A stretch of 64,000 nt of DNA from Hanleya hanleyi (GCA_036873755.1 JAVTVY010037335.1:106320-170319), one strand, 5' to 3'; counted from the first letter of the stretch, positions 37,801-48,400 are shown. A program made the numbers and translations. The notes: generated from the sequence alone by a model not told the origin.

Positions 37801-40800
37801 GTTTTGTAAATTAATGTTTGAGGCGGTATTTTGAAGTGTTGGTAAGTTGTATGCTTGTTTCTTTGTTTTCCATGGTTAGCAGGCGTGCCATTCAGTGGTG
37901 GAAGGTATACATTCAAATTGAGGTAGTCAATAAATCTAACAGTACAGAAATAACTATAGATACTAATATACTCTAGCATAAATGTATGAACATTGCAGTT
38001 AAATAACTTTGGCGGTAACTGATTACAAGATTTCTCACTCTCAATATTTGGTTCACTTACATGTATCTCAATATAAGGTAGTGATTTTCTATAATTTCCA
38101 TTACATTCAATACCTTGTACACTGGGCCTCAAGGTTACATCATATTCATTACAGCATATACACGGAAGATAATTACATTCTGAGCACACGATAGAGAGAG
38201 TATTGGAAGGATTTTCATCGATATAACAGTTAGCACTATGATCATTTTTCAAGTCTGATGGGCACTGGTTGATGTCGGCACTCATACTTGGCACTTTGCC
38301 AATTTCTCACATAGATATGAAACAGTGACGCTGTTTGTGGCCTGTTTGGTGGCATTGTCTACATTGAATCGCATGTAGAACCTTGACCTCATCATAAGGC
38401 TAAAGTTGAGGGACAAAATATTGACTGCACTATATGCGAGTCACGTTATAGTGTGTCTTTATAACAGCAGCATACATATTAGATATATTGGATGACATCA
38501 CACAGGCCGCACTATACTGAAATCCGCTTGTTATAATGAGGGGGGGGGGGGGAATGAACTATGGACAGTTCATGTTAGTCTTTCATTCAGCTCGAGCTCG
38601 TTTCAGCTGTGGAGACTGTATTCTTTTTGAGCTGGCCCTGGAATGTGCCTTTGGAATAGCGACAGGTGCTCTATTTTATTTGCTGCTGGTGTACTTAGGT
38701 ATGGCCTTGATTTTATTGACATGAAAGTTTGAAATACCCCTCTACAATATTCCATTGTGAAGAGCAATCGAAAAATTATTAGGTTTGATTCTCAATCTAA
38801 AAATGAAAACTGTATAATATGTTTCTTTATGAGATTGTGTATCTATATCACATTGCCTCGTAGGCATCATTGGCGGCACTGGGATAGTTAGGCCAACATC
38901 CAGTGTTCTCGGCGGGGGAAAAAATTCAGCAAGATTTCAACCATGTCTTGATGTGAATTTGTGATTGGAATTTGGCGGCCATTGTTGTCATTTAATCATT
39001 ATGATCGATTAACTAAATCAAATATAATGGTTAAAAAGCAAGAAGAATACATTGCTATTTAAATTCTTGCTCTTGAATGCAGAGAAAATAACTGGGAAAT
39101 ATAAGTGCTGATAGATTTACCTACTGTTTTTTTTTAAGTAGCATATTTTTGGAGTTTCAAATCTTCATTCATGAATAATATACCGTACTTCCATTGTATA
39201 TCAACTACTGGCAGATTATTTTTTTCTAATCTGTTGCTCATATAACCTCTTGTAGAATAACTGTACATGGTCATCGATTTACCTACCATGTTTTACCAGA
39301 ATTGGCTTGAAGATTAATTTCGAAAGGGGCATATTTTTTTAGTTTCATCCCTCATCTCCATTTCACGAATAATTAAAGAATTTACCATATGGTACTTCAA
39401 TATATAACAACCACTTAAATGCACATTTTTTCAGATATGTTGCTCTTATAACCTGTTGTAGGAGAACTGGCTTTCATTTCCAGCTCTTCAGATGGATTTT
39501 TTTGCTGAATTTCTAGGTTAAGAAGGATGGCGGAATAGAACTGGAAGAGTTCTACTTTGATGATATCATTCATCCCAATCTAACTCATGCCAAACATCTG
39601 CACCTTCAAGGGACCTCCTCACTGCAGGACCACCAGACAATGATGAAGAACGTGATGCAGAAGGGCAGGTCAATTTCTGATGCTAACCGTGATGGAAAGA
39701 AACAAGCCAGAAACCCACGCAGGACTAGTCCAGAAGGTAGATCATTTGTACAACTGGCAGTTGAAACACCAAGCTACACCACAATACCGTTATCACTTCA
39801 ACACTTCATGATTTTTAGACTTCAGTCTTGTGTGACATGCCTCAGACAGACAAATATTAGAAACATCCACAGGCCAAAGACATTGATGCTCAATTCCTTA
39901 GCCTCCACACCTGAATTATCACTTTTTACCGTGTAATCGACATGTACATCTGGTCGTCTGTCCGGGCCATATATCGGTTACTATTTGATGGACAAGTTCA
40001 ATACTTACATGGAAGATGCTTATGATTTCTACAGAGTTATGGCCCTTTACACTGTCAGTCATCAATTTCTTATCCAGGCCATATCTCGGTTACTATTTGA
40101 CGGACTACTTCAAAACTTACATGGAAGATGCGAAGTACCTTGCAGATGTGCAGTGTCAAATCTTTACGTGTTTCGTTGATTTTCCTCAGAGTTACGACCC
40201 TTTATCCCTGACAGTCATCAATTTCTTTTCTGTTCAATATCGCGGTTTAATACTATTTGTTGGACAACTTTTTTTTTGCACGTTTTGATGATTTTCTTCA
40301 GAGTTCTGGCCCTTCATCTCATCAGTTATCAATTTCTTTTCTGTTCCATATCTCGGTTTAATACTATTTGGTGGACAACTTCAAAACTACATGGAAGATG
40401 CTTAGTACCTTGCAGATGTGCACTGTCAATTTTGTACACGTTTCGTTGATTTTCCTCTAGTATTATGGCCCTTTATCCCGGACAGTCATCAATTTTGGGT
40501 TATCTGGTCTATATTTTGTTTTTTTTGATGGACAACTTTGAAACTTACATGCAAGATGTTTAGTAATTTGCTGATGTGCCTTTTGAGAATTTTTCTCAGA
40601 GTTGTTCCACTTTATCTCACTCGTCAACAATTAGTGTCTGGTCCATATTTCGGTTACTATCTAATGAACAACTTCTTAACTTACATGGAAGAGGCTTAGT
40701 AAATTGCTGATGTGCACCTTCAGTTTTTTATGCATTTTAGTTATCGACCTTTATCCGGTCAGTCAGCAATTTCTTCTCCGATCAATAATTTGATTACTAT

Positions 40801-42107
40801 TTAATGAACGAGTTTGTAATGTACATTCAAGATACTTGGTACCTTACAGATGGGCACTGTCAGGATTTTTTACATGTGTTGATGATTTTCCACAGAGTTA
40901 TGGCCCTTCATGCCACCAGTCAACAATTTCTTGTCCAGTCCATATCTCGGTTAATATTTGATTGACGACTTTGAACATTACATGGAACATGCTTTTAGTA
41001 TCATGCATATGTGCATGGTACAGTTCTTGTAAAACCTTGTTCTAATCATTTCTGGCACTTTACCTATTTCTGTCAGCATACATGTATTGCATACTCATCA
41101 TCAGTGGTCATGGTTAGTACTTTGCATACAATTTCAAAACTTACTTTCCTTATGCGAGTTTTTTTCTTCAAATCTGATGTTTTCTCATGGAGTTATAATC
41201 CTTTTTGCTCAGAGCCTTAACACGTGCTCTGTTGTACATTCTTGTCCAAACTGAAGGCCTATCTCAGAATGTATGAAACTTAAGTTGTGACATATGTTAG
41301 TATATACCTTGGGAAAGTTTAATCCCTAATGTTCAAAATCCTCATCCTTCATTCAACTGTTTTTGTGTTGCCATATTCAACCATAATGGCACAGGGGCAA
41401 TGCACCTTTTTGGTGCTACATCATCTTGTCTTCAGGATTTGGCAGAAAGATGAATTTTAGGTTACAATGCCATGAAGGCAAGAATTATTCAGATTGAATT
41501 GCCTTATCAACTATACTGTACCATCACTACAAATATTGAGTTTGTTTCCATCGCTCATGTGTTCATAAATCTGTTACCTATGCAGGACAGCGTGGGCAGC
41601 GTAAAGATACTGTCCGAGAACCATGTCCTCTGAAAGATCATAAACAGGAACACCAAGTATCTGATGCTGAAATCATGTCTCAACCATCCAAAAAGGTCAG
41701 ATCCAATATTCATGCATTCTTTATACCTTTACACTGCTCTTTTTGCAACCATGAAGGTAAAATTCTATCTATCGTCCACCTACATTTGGGCAGTGTGGAG
41801 TCTTCTATAAGTCAGTCTTCCCTTCTGCAAATTCCAGACACAATAGCAATGGATGTGGGTGACCCCAAATCCAGAACCTTTTATTTAATACAACAGTGAA
41901 CGTTAATGATTTGACTTTCAGCATACTAGTGCAGTACCAACTGAAGGCAGCACCACAGTAGTATCAGTACGGACAAGTAGCAGGAAGCCAGGGAAACACA
42001 CCATCACTCATACAGAGACAGATTTGAGTACAGGGGTCACAGAAACTGTCACTGCAGGCACAGTACAGGCTCCGAAAGTTGTCTCCCAAATCCATGCTGG
42101 TGACTAA
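17099..42107 (+). CDS. TEX14: TEX14-like protein: ankyrin repeats plus pseudokinase (24 coding exons)
   Basis: Exons: 17099-17213, 18834-18948, 19567-19824, 20263-20377, 21249-21373, 21934-22035, 23585-23708, 24217-24386, 24777-24937, 25224-25420, 25689-25966, 26467-26631, 28444-28623, 28987-29334, 29711-29878, 30762-30870, 31345-31401, 31703-31760, 32681-32788, 33690-33758, 34214-34548, 39517-39736, 41586-41695, 41922-42107. All junctions are GT-AG and every phase matches. The total is 3873 nt, 1290 residues plus TAA. The start follows an in-frame TGA at 17078. The domain order (ankyrin repeats, degenerate kinase, long polar tail) and local matches (TPVHAV, GGDLRLHD, VTVK, LYNWLAPEL) are those of TEX14. 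In mammals TEX14 sits at germ-cell intercellular bridges and blocks abscission through CEP55. That role here is inference; the protein is somewhat shorter than mammalian TEX14 (~1500 aa). Confidence 0.85.
17221..18010. repeat. Diverged ~150-bp tandem array in intron 1
   Basis: About four to five copies of a unit with landmarks CAGATATAAC.., ACATTCAAGCATAT, GATTATTAC, AAAAAGGGGCATAACTC, CTTCTAGAATACAA and GTTTCCAAAA, near 17400, 17565, 17725 and 17905. It ends without a visible GACGG tract or hairpin. Confidence 0.65.
20058..20236. mobile_element. Short MITE with GCTGTTCCAGAAAAAA termini
   Basis: The left end is GCTGTTCCAGAAAAAA and the right end is TTTTTTCTGGAACAGCCC, about 178 bp apart, with no coding content. 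It lies in intron 3, only ~26 bp before the exon 4 acceptor. A related copy is at ~30898-31035 in intron 16 (GGGGCTGTTCTATAAAAAAC ... TTTATCTGGAACAG). Confidence 0.65.
20263..25420 (+). CDS. TEX14: TEX14-like exons 4-10: pseudokinase domain
   Basis: Exons 4-10 give residues ~163-494. The VAIK-type lysine is retained (VTVKRL, K254). The glycine loop is absent. The HRD site reads IHSSITSHAIN (347-357), so the catalytic Asp is missing, and the DFG site reads LGNFEY (366-371), without the metal-binding Asp. The structural APE (LAPEL, 401-403) and the helix-F Asp (SSDMYSLCMVLFEI, D415) remain. This is the pattern of vertebrate TEX14, which is also catalytically inactive. Exon 7 must use the donor GTGGGT at 23709 to stay in phase with exon 8; the stronger-looking GTATAAG 5 bp on would shift the frame. 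Confidence 0.85.
22203..23305. mobile_element. Putative ~1.1 kb TIR element in intron 6
   Basis: ATCAGAGATTGAAGT near 22204 is matched by its complement ACTTCAATCTCTGAT near 23290, both flanked by TTTAT/ATAAA. The interior is non-coding and includes a G-rich tract (~22435) and a TCCGGATATATCCGGA-type motif near the left end. Confidence 0.5.
25689..42107 (+). CDS. TEX14: TEX14-like exons 11-24: long polar C-terminal tail
   Basis: Residues ~495-1290 are rich in Ser, Thr, Glu and Lys, with no recognisable fold. Features include a Thr run (NNTTTTTGYEPTFDP) in exon 11, a Ser-rich stretch in exon 14, and an acidic, possibly coiled-coil block in exon 21 (KKELSKEDFSRKEKELINEE). I found no GPPxxxY CEP55-binding motif in this tail. 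Exon 11 starts at 25689 because starting at the earlier AG (25665) meets a stop in phase 0. Intron 21 (4.97 kb) holds the antisense LINE. Exact tail exons rest on splice phase and codon flow rather than homology, so they are less certain than the N-terminal half. Confidence 0.7.
30898..31035. mobile_element. Second copy of the GCTGTTCCAG MITE
   Basis: Starts GGGGCTGTTCTATAAAAAAC and ends TTTATCTGGAACAG. It shares CATGGGATGGGGGG and the GGTTGGTGT..GACTT-like middle with the intron 3 copy. Located in intron 16. Confidence 0.55.
33248..33256 (+). other. TEX14: Possible 9-nt microexon of the TEX14-like gene
   Basis: GTGATTCAG is bounded by a strong acceptor (TTACTTTTTCCGCAG) and a strong donor (GTATGT). 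Entering in phase 1 and leaving in phase 1, it would add Gly-Asp-Ser between exons 19 and 20 without altering the frame. It is not needed for the model, so this is only a candidate. Confidence 0.3.
33528..33661. repeat. Perfect 67-bp tandem duplication
   Basis: The 67 bases from 33528 (TAGCTTTTATTTCAATAACG...) are repeated without visible mismatch from 33595 to 33661. The second copy ends 28 bp before exon 20. Confidence 0.95.
34797..36617 (-). CDS. LINE reverse transcriptase
   Basis: Downstream of the single in-frame stop the frame continues (LPPEPDLQKLTSYVNEKVP) into a complete RT: STGTDGLSTTFLK, ENYRPISILPVVSKIIER, GQSGFRPQHSTQTTLTKL, AIYIDFKKAFDLVDH (catalytic Asp), GVPQGSILGPLLFIIYVNDL and FADDT (catalytic Asp pair). 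The C-terminus (YVQPHIDYCITIWGN, RVHRLQKRAARII) is typical of Jockey/CR1 elements. The frame then reads into the 3' end of the element and stops in the ATT-rich tail. The lack of other breaks suggests a young insertion. Confidence 0.9.
34806..38420 (-). mobile_element. Nearly full-length LINE (CR1/Jockey-like) antisense in TEX14-like intron 21
   Basis: Read on the minus strand, the element has an endonuclease-RT reading frame (38294-34797) and a 3' end of A-rich sequence with AATAAAG followed by an (ATT)n run (~34812-34830), the usual 3' tail of CR1/L2-type elements. The 5' limit is uncertain; I place it between 38295 and ~38420. Coding parts are listed separately. Confidence 0.8.
36618..38294 (-). 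CDS. LINE N-terminal region and apurinic-type endonuclease
   Basis: 558 codons on the minus strand, ending at a TAA (36618-36620). The first ~190 residues include a Cys-rich stretch (CSECNYLPCICCNEYD). The endonuclease follows: KIGHLNVRHLIPKLDEVKLL, then FGVTETFLDD, RRDRIHKAGGGIVVYIS, then LLLGDFNINLL (GDFN) and the catalytic SLNDHYPICL block (ND..H). All hallmark residues of the APE-type nuclease are present. The reading frame is continuous with the RT part below except for this one stop, so the two are one broken ORF2. Confidence 0.85.
   Translation of the reverse strand: MPSMSADINQCPSDLKNDHSANCYIDENPSNTLSIVCSECNYLPCICCNEYDVTLRPSVQGIECNGNYRKSLPYIEIHVSEPNIESEKSCNQLPPKLFNCNVHTFMLEYISIYSYFCTVRFIDYLNLNVYLPPLNGTPANHGKQRNKHTTYQHFKIPPQTLIYKTFSPNFGLYKKGTKIGHLNVRHLIPKLDEVKLLINNLDIFGVTETFLDDQTEDKHIRIDGFNLERRDRIHKAGGGIVVYISAFICHERRKDLEVDSHEIMWIEIKPSHSKPYLVAFVYRPPDSLASWIDTFDHMLDKAFTEQKEILLLGDFNINLLQDNTKWTSCVDSYSLEQLVNEPTRVTEKSSSLIDHIYTTNPSNIYETKVPKISLNDHYPICLVRTVNASTVPPKCEHQTIHYRCMKHFDEQMFINDLKKQPWHQLEAETNPENAASVWTALVLEVIDSHAPIRERRVRYNSTPVWMTDEIREAMRNRDYFHSQKDRKNQSLWRNKVNFLIKMSKKQYIENELQKDETKNIWKILQQINPKSNTQTTGPAHLNVNGNITSDTPVIVNHL
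39950..41230. repeat. ~155-bp tandem array in intron 22
   Basis: Seven to eight imperfect units marked by GAGTTATGGCCCTTTA, AGTCATCAATTTCTT, CCATATCTCGGTTACTATTT and ACTTACATGGAAGATGC at ~40036, 40190, 40301, 40455, 40601, 40740 and 40898 (steps of 154, 111, 154, 146, 139 and 158). No GACGG tract or hairpin is seen at its end. Confidence 0.75.
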
Positions 42108-43050
42108 AGATGTGGAGGCTCAGTCTAAACAAAAATTACCCATTTTGTTATCTGACCATTTTACAATTCAAATTCATCTATTATCTATCTACTTTCAATC
42201 ACCTACCAATCTCAAAGGAAATTTCAATCAGATATTCCTTCAAATGTGATGTTTTGCAAATTGCGCAAAGTACAGATTTCCAATGAAATCAATTGACTGA
42301 AATATTGAGTATGCTGAAATCACTTGTCATCATATGTTTGAATTGTTTACCCTGATATCCATGTGTATAGAGATATTTAAGATTATATACAGATATTCAC
42401 TGTGATGTTAAATTGGACAGGTTTTAAATTTTTTAAATGTGAAATATTAGATTAACATCTTGGTTAATATCTTCATGACTGATAACATAGCCTCTTCAGA
42501 CATGTCTGACAAATGGATATTTAAATATTGTCCAGCATCAAATTCCCATTATTTTCCATATACATGTATATCTAATGCATCATGATGCTCTCAGTGTACT
42601 AGTCAAAGGTGGTTTCATTTTACAGATAGAGCAATATCTACATGACAAAGCCCCAGTCCAAACACACCTGTATATTATACAGAATTAAGATTATTAAAAT
42701 TCATATGTACAGATAAATATGGTTATCAATCAGGTGTTGCTTGTATAAACTTGTTATTAATGCATCATTGGAACTAGTCAATTCAATTTGTTAAAAATTG
42801 TACAAGTTCAACTCTTGGAAGGCAACTTCGTTTTTTAGGGAGGGCAATCAGATCATCTTGTACAGGATTTCAGAATTTAAATATCTTGTAAATTCAATTG
42901 AACAAACACTAAGTCATATAGTTATTTTCCTGTTGTTTATTGTAAAAAGTTTGTTATTGAAAGATTATATTTTTATTCAATTATATTAATGTTTCTCTTG
43001 AAGTTGTATATTTTTCTACAATGGAATAAATTGTATAGATCCGTAATTGT
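42108..43050 (+). promoter_or_regulatory. TEX14-like 3' UTR with candidate polyadenylation signal
   Basis: AT-rich, with no frame. An AATAAA at 43025-43030 (GGAATAAATTG) is the first good signal seen. The 3' UTR would then be ~0.93 kb. Confidence 0.45.
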
Positions 43051-44480
43051 CGTGAAAATTTCTTAATTTCAAGTGACATCATCACTCATGGGATGAGCAA
43101 AGGGTGGACCACATTCCTAAGGTTTACCCCATTATGCCCTGTATGGCAGTGCTTTGGGTTTGGAAAAAGCAGAAGAACTAAAATTCACTCCCCATTCACA
43201 ACATTTGGAAGAGTATTATCTGGGCCAAGAAGACTGATTTCATACTATGCAGTGCATAATTGCCATCGATAAGAAGAGCTGTTTTTCACTCTTTCATTCA
43301 CCTAAATTTGAATTTAGGGGAGCGACTGGGAGTGATCACTCCATCTTCTTAAATCCTATGCACTGCATGGGGATCACAGCATCGTCTAAACAGAAATAAA
43401 TAAATTTTCACACTATGTCTATCGAAATATTTGATAAGGTGTATAAATGTTGATAAATAAATCTTTACATTGAGGATTGGAACATCATCCTGACATAACT
43501 GCAAGGAAGAAAGCAAATCTGACACAGTAAAACCTGATAGCTGCGGTTTATTTCAGAAAATATATTGTATGTACAGTTTCTTTTATGCGACTTCAATAAA
43601 TGCATAAATATATATTATGGATTTTAAGTAGGATTAAACATTTTCTTGTCAACTTTGAAGACACCAACACCATATTCTGGCCAGTGTAAAAGTAGAAATA
43701 CAATGTTATACTTGGACAGTCTTACATAATTTACTAATATCCATTCACAAAGCTGAGTCACAATTCACAACTGATCTGCGAGAGAGTAATATACAGAGTA
43801 AAGCTGATGACTGCTAAATTGTACCTAGTTAACATATAAGCTGATTCTGTGACAGTTTATACTTGTCCATACTCGTACTAAATTGTTAACTCAAAGTACA
43901 GTGTAACCGAGCTCACTATAACGCTGTTATTGGGGGACCAAATTTGAACCATCTTATAGATTTTCAGAAGGTACAAAATGATATGCATTTAATCATTTGG
44001 GGGGACACCATAGCACCCGCCTTATATCAGAATCAGCATTATGTCGAGGTGCCTTATAGTGAGGCTAGACTGTAGTTGGATTTGTATTTTCAGTGTCAGG
44101 GTTTTGCAAATTTAACTATCATTAGTTTTCAAATCAGTTAATGCTAGGTGATAAATAATTTCACCAGACAGCTGAACATCTTGAAGACTAGCAAGACCTG
44201 GATCAAATATTAGGATCACATTGTGTAAGACACTGGTAATAACGTCTCTGCTATTGGGTCCTCTGGACCTGTTGAGATTTGAGGTCAAATATAAAACATA
44301 AACATAAACAGTAACTTCACCATTAATACAAATTTCACAATACCAATGATTGTTTACTGCCTACCCATTAAACTACGAAGTTGCGTATCTGAAAACCCCT
44401 CGGCTCTGGATGCCAGCCATTCATAATGTATTCAATTTTAATCAAGACTTCAGGAACACTAAGCAGTCAAGTGACAAATA
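43051..44480. other. Intergenic, no gene seen
   Basis: Holds a decayed repeat near 43900-44080 (CTCACTATAACGCTGTTAT ... GCCTTATAGTGAGGCT) that resembles the inverted-terminal sequence around 38430-38530. Nothing coding. Confidence 0.4.
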
Positions 44481-45612
44481 TACAGATTATGAAAAATGTT
44501 GCAATTAGGAATGGCCTCTAAGGTTTCCATCCAATCAGAGAAACCGGTATTCATTACATAATTCTCTTGATGCATCGATGATGTATACCAAATTATACAT
44601 CGAGCATTTGAAAGTTATCAGAGATAGAGATCATTAATGACTTCGCATAAATTAAAGATGGCCGCCCATCCTTCCCACCACTCAGAGGAACTGATGTGGT
44701 TATTCATTGCAAGTCTCTTGATACATCAATGCTGGATATCAAGTTTCATATAGAACACTGAAATGGTATCAAAGATACACATCATTAAAGATTTTGCATA
44801 AATTAAAGATGGCCACCAAGGTTTCCGCCCAATCAGAAATACCAGAACTGTCATTTATCATAAGTCTATTGATGCATCGATGATGTGTACCAAATTTTAT
44901 ATCAAGAACTTGAACGGTTTCAGAGATAGAGATCATTAATGATTTCGCATAAATTAAAGATGGCCACCCATCCTTCTCGCCACTCAGAGGAACTGATGTG
45001 GTTATACATTGCAGGTCTCTTGATACATCGATTCTGTATACCAAGTTTCGTATAGAACACTTGAATGGTATCAGAGATATATATCATTAAAGATTTTGCA
45101 TAAATTAAAGATGGCCGCCAAGGTTTCCACCGAATCAGGGAAACTGATTTGGTCATTCCATTGAAGTTTCTTGATGCATCGATGATCTATACCAAGTTTC
45201 ACACTGAACAATGAAATGGAACCGGAGATACACAAGATTAATGGTTTCGCATAAATTAAATATGGTCGCCAAAGTTTCCAACTAATCGGGTCCAGATTCA
45301 ATAGGGTTCTGGGTAATGAGCATATGGATGTGCAGTGCAAGTTTGGTGTGCCTAGGGTAAGTCGTTCTCAAGATATCTTGGTAACGAGAAAGCTGTGATG
45401 GTTTCGCATAAATTAAAGATGGCCGCCAAAGTTTCCAACCAATCAGGTCCAGATTCAATAGGGTTCTGGGTCACGTGCATATGGATGTGCACTGCAAGTT
45501 TGGTGTGCCTAGAGTAAGTCGTTCTAAAGATATCTTGGTAACGAGAAAGGTGTGACGGACGGACGTACATGACGACAATACCCTTCTGCCAAATTTTGGC
45601 CGAGGGGTAAAA
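44480..45612. mobile_element. Pearl/Helitron-like element: ~151-bp tandem core, GACGG tract, terminal hairpin
   Basis: Six to seven units share CGCATAAATTAAAGATGGCC (near 44645, 44797, 44946, 45097, 45247 and 45406; steps ~151, the last 159). The last unit is followed by GACGGACGGACG (~45554) and the stem TACCCTTCTGCCAAA/TTTGGCCGAGGGGTA (45579-45609), then AAAA. The layout is that of bivalve 'pearl' elements (tandem core of about 160 bp, ACGG microsatellite, palindrome). Minus-strand frames through it are repeat artefacts. Confidence 0.7.
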
Positions 45613-46034
45613 ACTAGGTTAAATAATAAATTGCATATTCATATGCAAAATAACAGAGATAATCATCTCAGTAGACTGCAAAGCCAAACATCATTATCCT
45701 GACTATGAAACCATTTATATTTTCACCACAACCTCGCTTGTAAAAAAGCTGGAATATATTAATCAGAGTACAGGGCAGTCTACTTCTTGAAGAATAACCT
45801 GAACAATGATATGTTTTACCACAGGCCCATTGTCTAGTTGGCCAGGCCCTTCCTGGGTTTAAATTATATTATTGGTCCAGCAGACTACAGGTAGTACTGG
45901 TACAGCGAGTAACTACTCCCATAACTATACATGTACATATATTTAAGCCGTCCAGACTGATTGCTAATAAATGTTCAAAATGTACATATTTTTGCAGTTG
46001 CATATGATTACCAAAATGATTCCTCCAGAATTAC

Positions 46035-46502
46035 TTAAAGATGTAATCAGCCTCAAATCTGGGCTGAAATCGATGTCTCTCAAACTCAGCGAAAGTGACA
46101 TATGTTATAACAGATACAAAAAGAGACACATTTGACCACAAAAAACTGAACTTGTTTCTACCATTCACGAGAAAATAGAAGGAATTGATCTTTAAAAATA
46201 AACAGCATGGCATGCCGTTTATTTTTTCCACGGCCGTGTCAACAAGCGTATACACGTGTGGTGCATTCTACCAGCGTAGGCTATGTGACATTACCGAACC
46301 GTAGGCACGAGCATTCAGATTCACGTCGAAGCGGGCAGAGTTTCATATTTCTCTGACAAGATATTCTTGCATTCGTTGTATATGGCGATCCCACCATAAT
46401 CAAATATAATACATATGATACTTTGGTAATCTTCCTTGCCGGAAAAACGCATAGAAGAGAGTTTACAAAATCCATCCATTTTGAGGCTGATTACATCTTT
46501 AA
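46035..46502. mobile_element. piggyBac-type MITE flanked by TTAA
   Basis: TTAA (46035-46038) is followed by AGATGTAATCAGCCTCAAA. The right end is its exact complement, followed by TTAA (46499-46502). The total is 468 bp with no intact frame. TTAA targets with perfect TIRs are the signature of piggyBac-family elements. A near-perfect internal palindrome around GGCATGCC is at ~46194-46228. Confidence 0.75.
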
Positions 46503-47640
46503 CTCCATTAGTAGATCTCATGATCAACTGGAACATCTGTGTCACATATGGTAAGTTCCTAACTTATTCGTGATCAGAAGTGAAGAATATTTTGTGCAGG
46601 TCAGTTGAGAAAACAGACATTTTCGTAGACTTATAGTCCTTGTACATTGACAAAGCACTAAATGATAGCTTGGAGTGACAGTAAAAATTGAGATACATGT
46701 AAAGCTGCCAGAACAATGTATCAAAGTTGGACATTCAAAGTATATGATCATGTCTATTCACTGGCCATGCTTTTAACAACACTACATATATACATGGAAA
46801 TGCTTGGATGAGGATGTACTGGACACGTATTACTACGGATGTTACAATGTATACATTGTATCCGGGAACCAATCTACCACATTATTTTCATACTTAGTAT
46901 CTCATATAATTATTGAACACTCAAGATCAAATTCAGTTGAAAAAGGAAATGTTCGAAAAATGAGAAGAAAAATAGTTTTGATCGGGATATATTTTGCCAA
47001 AGTTTTACTTCAGTGATGGGTTGGGCTTGTTAGCTGGACTATTTCATGGGTACGTATAAACAACCAGTATGTTACCTTTATTTGGGCAGTAACAAGCCTA
47101 CATCACAGACAGCTGAGTTATGAACTCCTTGAAAGCAGCTCAATCTATGATGCTTTTACATTCCAGTACCCTATCTCCAAGAAAATCTCCTGGACTTGGA
47201 TAAATATCTCTGATCCTTAACAATAGCTGACACAATCATATTCGATGTAAATGGAAATAATTAAGTCATCTTCATTGAATATTCTCAATGTAACAAACAG
47301 GCCTTGATACAATACCAAATGTATCATCATTAATAGAATGTACAAGTATACATAACAAACATTATTAAGGTTACAAGATCCCTAACAATAATATTATTGA
47401 TCACTAAGTCCTTGTCAGATTTTGCTCACCAATTACAATAAATAAACTCAGCAAAATAACTTGTATTTTTGAGAGCTGTTCATTAAGTGAATCAGAATTT
47501 TGTTAAAAATTTGTTATTCTGGTTACTATTACTGAAGTATTTGAATGTAAATGGAGTGGTTTGCAAAAAAATGTTACCTTCAAATTTCATTGCTAATAAC
47601 TTCTCAAGTTTCATTAGCATTCCCCAAAAATGTTATATGC
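46503..47640. other. Intergenic, no gene seen
   Basis: AT-rich, with only short random frames. No repeat structure was noticed. Confidence 0.35.
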
Positions 47641-48400
47641 AGAAGAACTTGTGATTTCAGGTTTTACACTAACATGTCCTTGGCTTTGACCACTTGCCCT
47701 CACAATTAATGGGGTTCTGTGGATAAGGTATACCTGAAGTTTAATACCACTCCAAAACATGCGACCGGCAATACCACACAGAGAATAAAACTGTACAGAT
47801 GGACGAACATACTTTAAAATAAATATGCTGCTTGCATACCAGGAATTTGAGAAATTCTTGAAATTTGATCATAATTCACACCCCTGAACTGTTTCTGAGC
47901 TAGGGGACCTGTGACCTCAAAATAAATATGGTTCTTATTTTGCTCCATATTGGCAAGGTATGCCCAAAGTTTTAAATCAACTCGTGTAACTTGACCATCC
48001 GACCCCATAATACATAGCATTCGTCTTTGCCCCATATTGAAGGTGTGCCCAAAGTTTAGTACAAATCCATAACTTGGAGCTGAAAATTGTCTAGTTTTTA
48101 CAGGTTTTCTGGCCTAGGTGATGAACTTTTGACCTCAAAATAAATAGGGTTCTTCTCTGTCCCTCGATCAAGGTATACTCCAAAATTAGTACCAATCCAT
48201 GACCTGGAACAGGACATCTTCCATGTTTGCATGCTTTCTGGCCCAAGTGAACTTGGACATCGATCTAAAAATCGGGCTCTTCCTTGTTGCAATATACCCA
48301 AAGGTTAATACCAATCCACAACCTGGAACTGGAGATATAATAGATTGACGGAAATTGTGACCATAATATACAACCTTGTCTATTAATGGGCAAGTTTGAA
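47640..48400. repeat. Diverged tandem array, possibly old pearl-like core
   Basis: Recurring landmarks: GACCTCAAAATAAAT, GGTTCTT..TTGC/CCCATATTG, AAGGTATGCCCAAAG, TTAGTACCAATCCA and ACCTGGAAC/CTTGGAGC, at ~47920, 48010, 48130 and 48240. Unit length is irregular (~110-150 bp). A (TATC)n microsatellite follows at 48488-48515. Confidence 0.55.

Noticed and set aside
44769..45570. Chain of minus-strand frames sharing LIYAKSLM...
   Set aside because: Same cause: the 151-bp core repeat.
46281..46545. Minus-strand coding exon suggested by a 74-codon frame
   Set aside because: It lies almost wholly within the TTAA-bounded MITE and has no splice-consistent partner.
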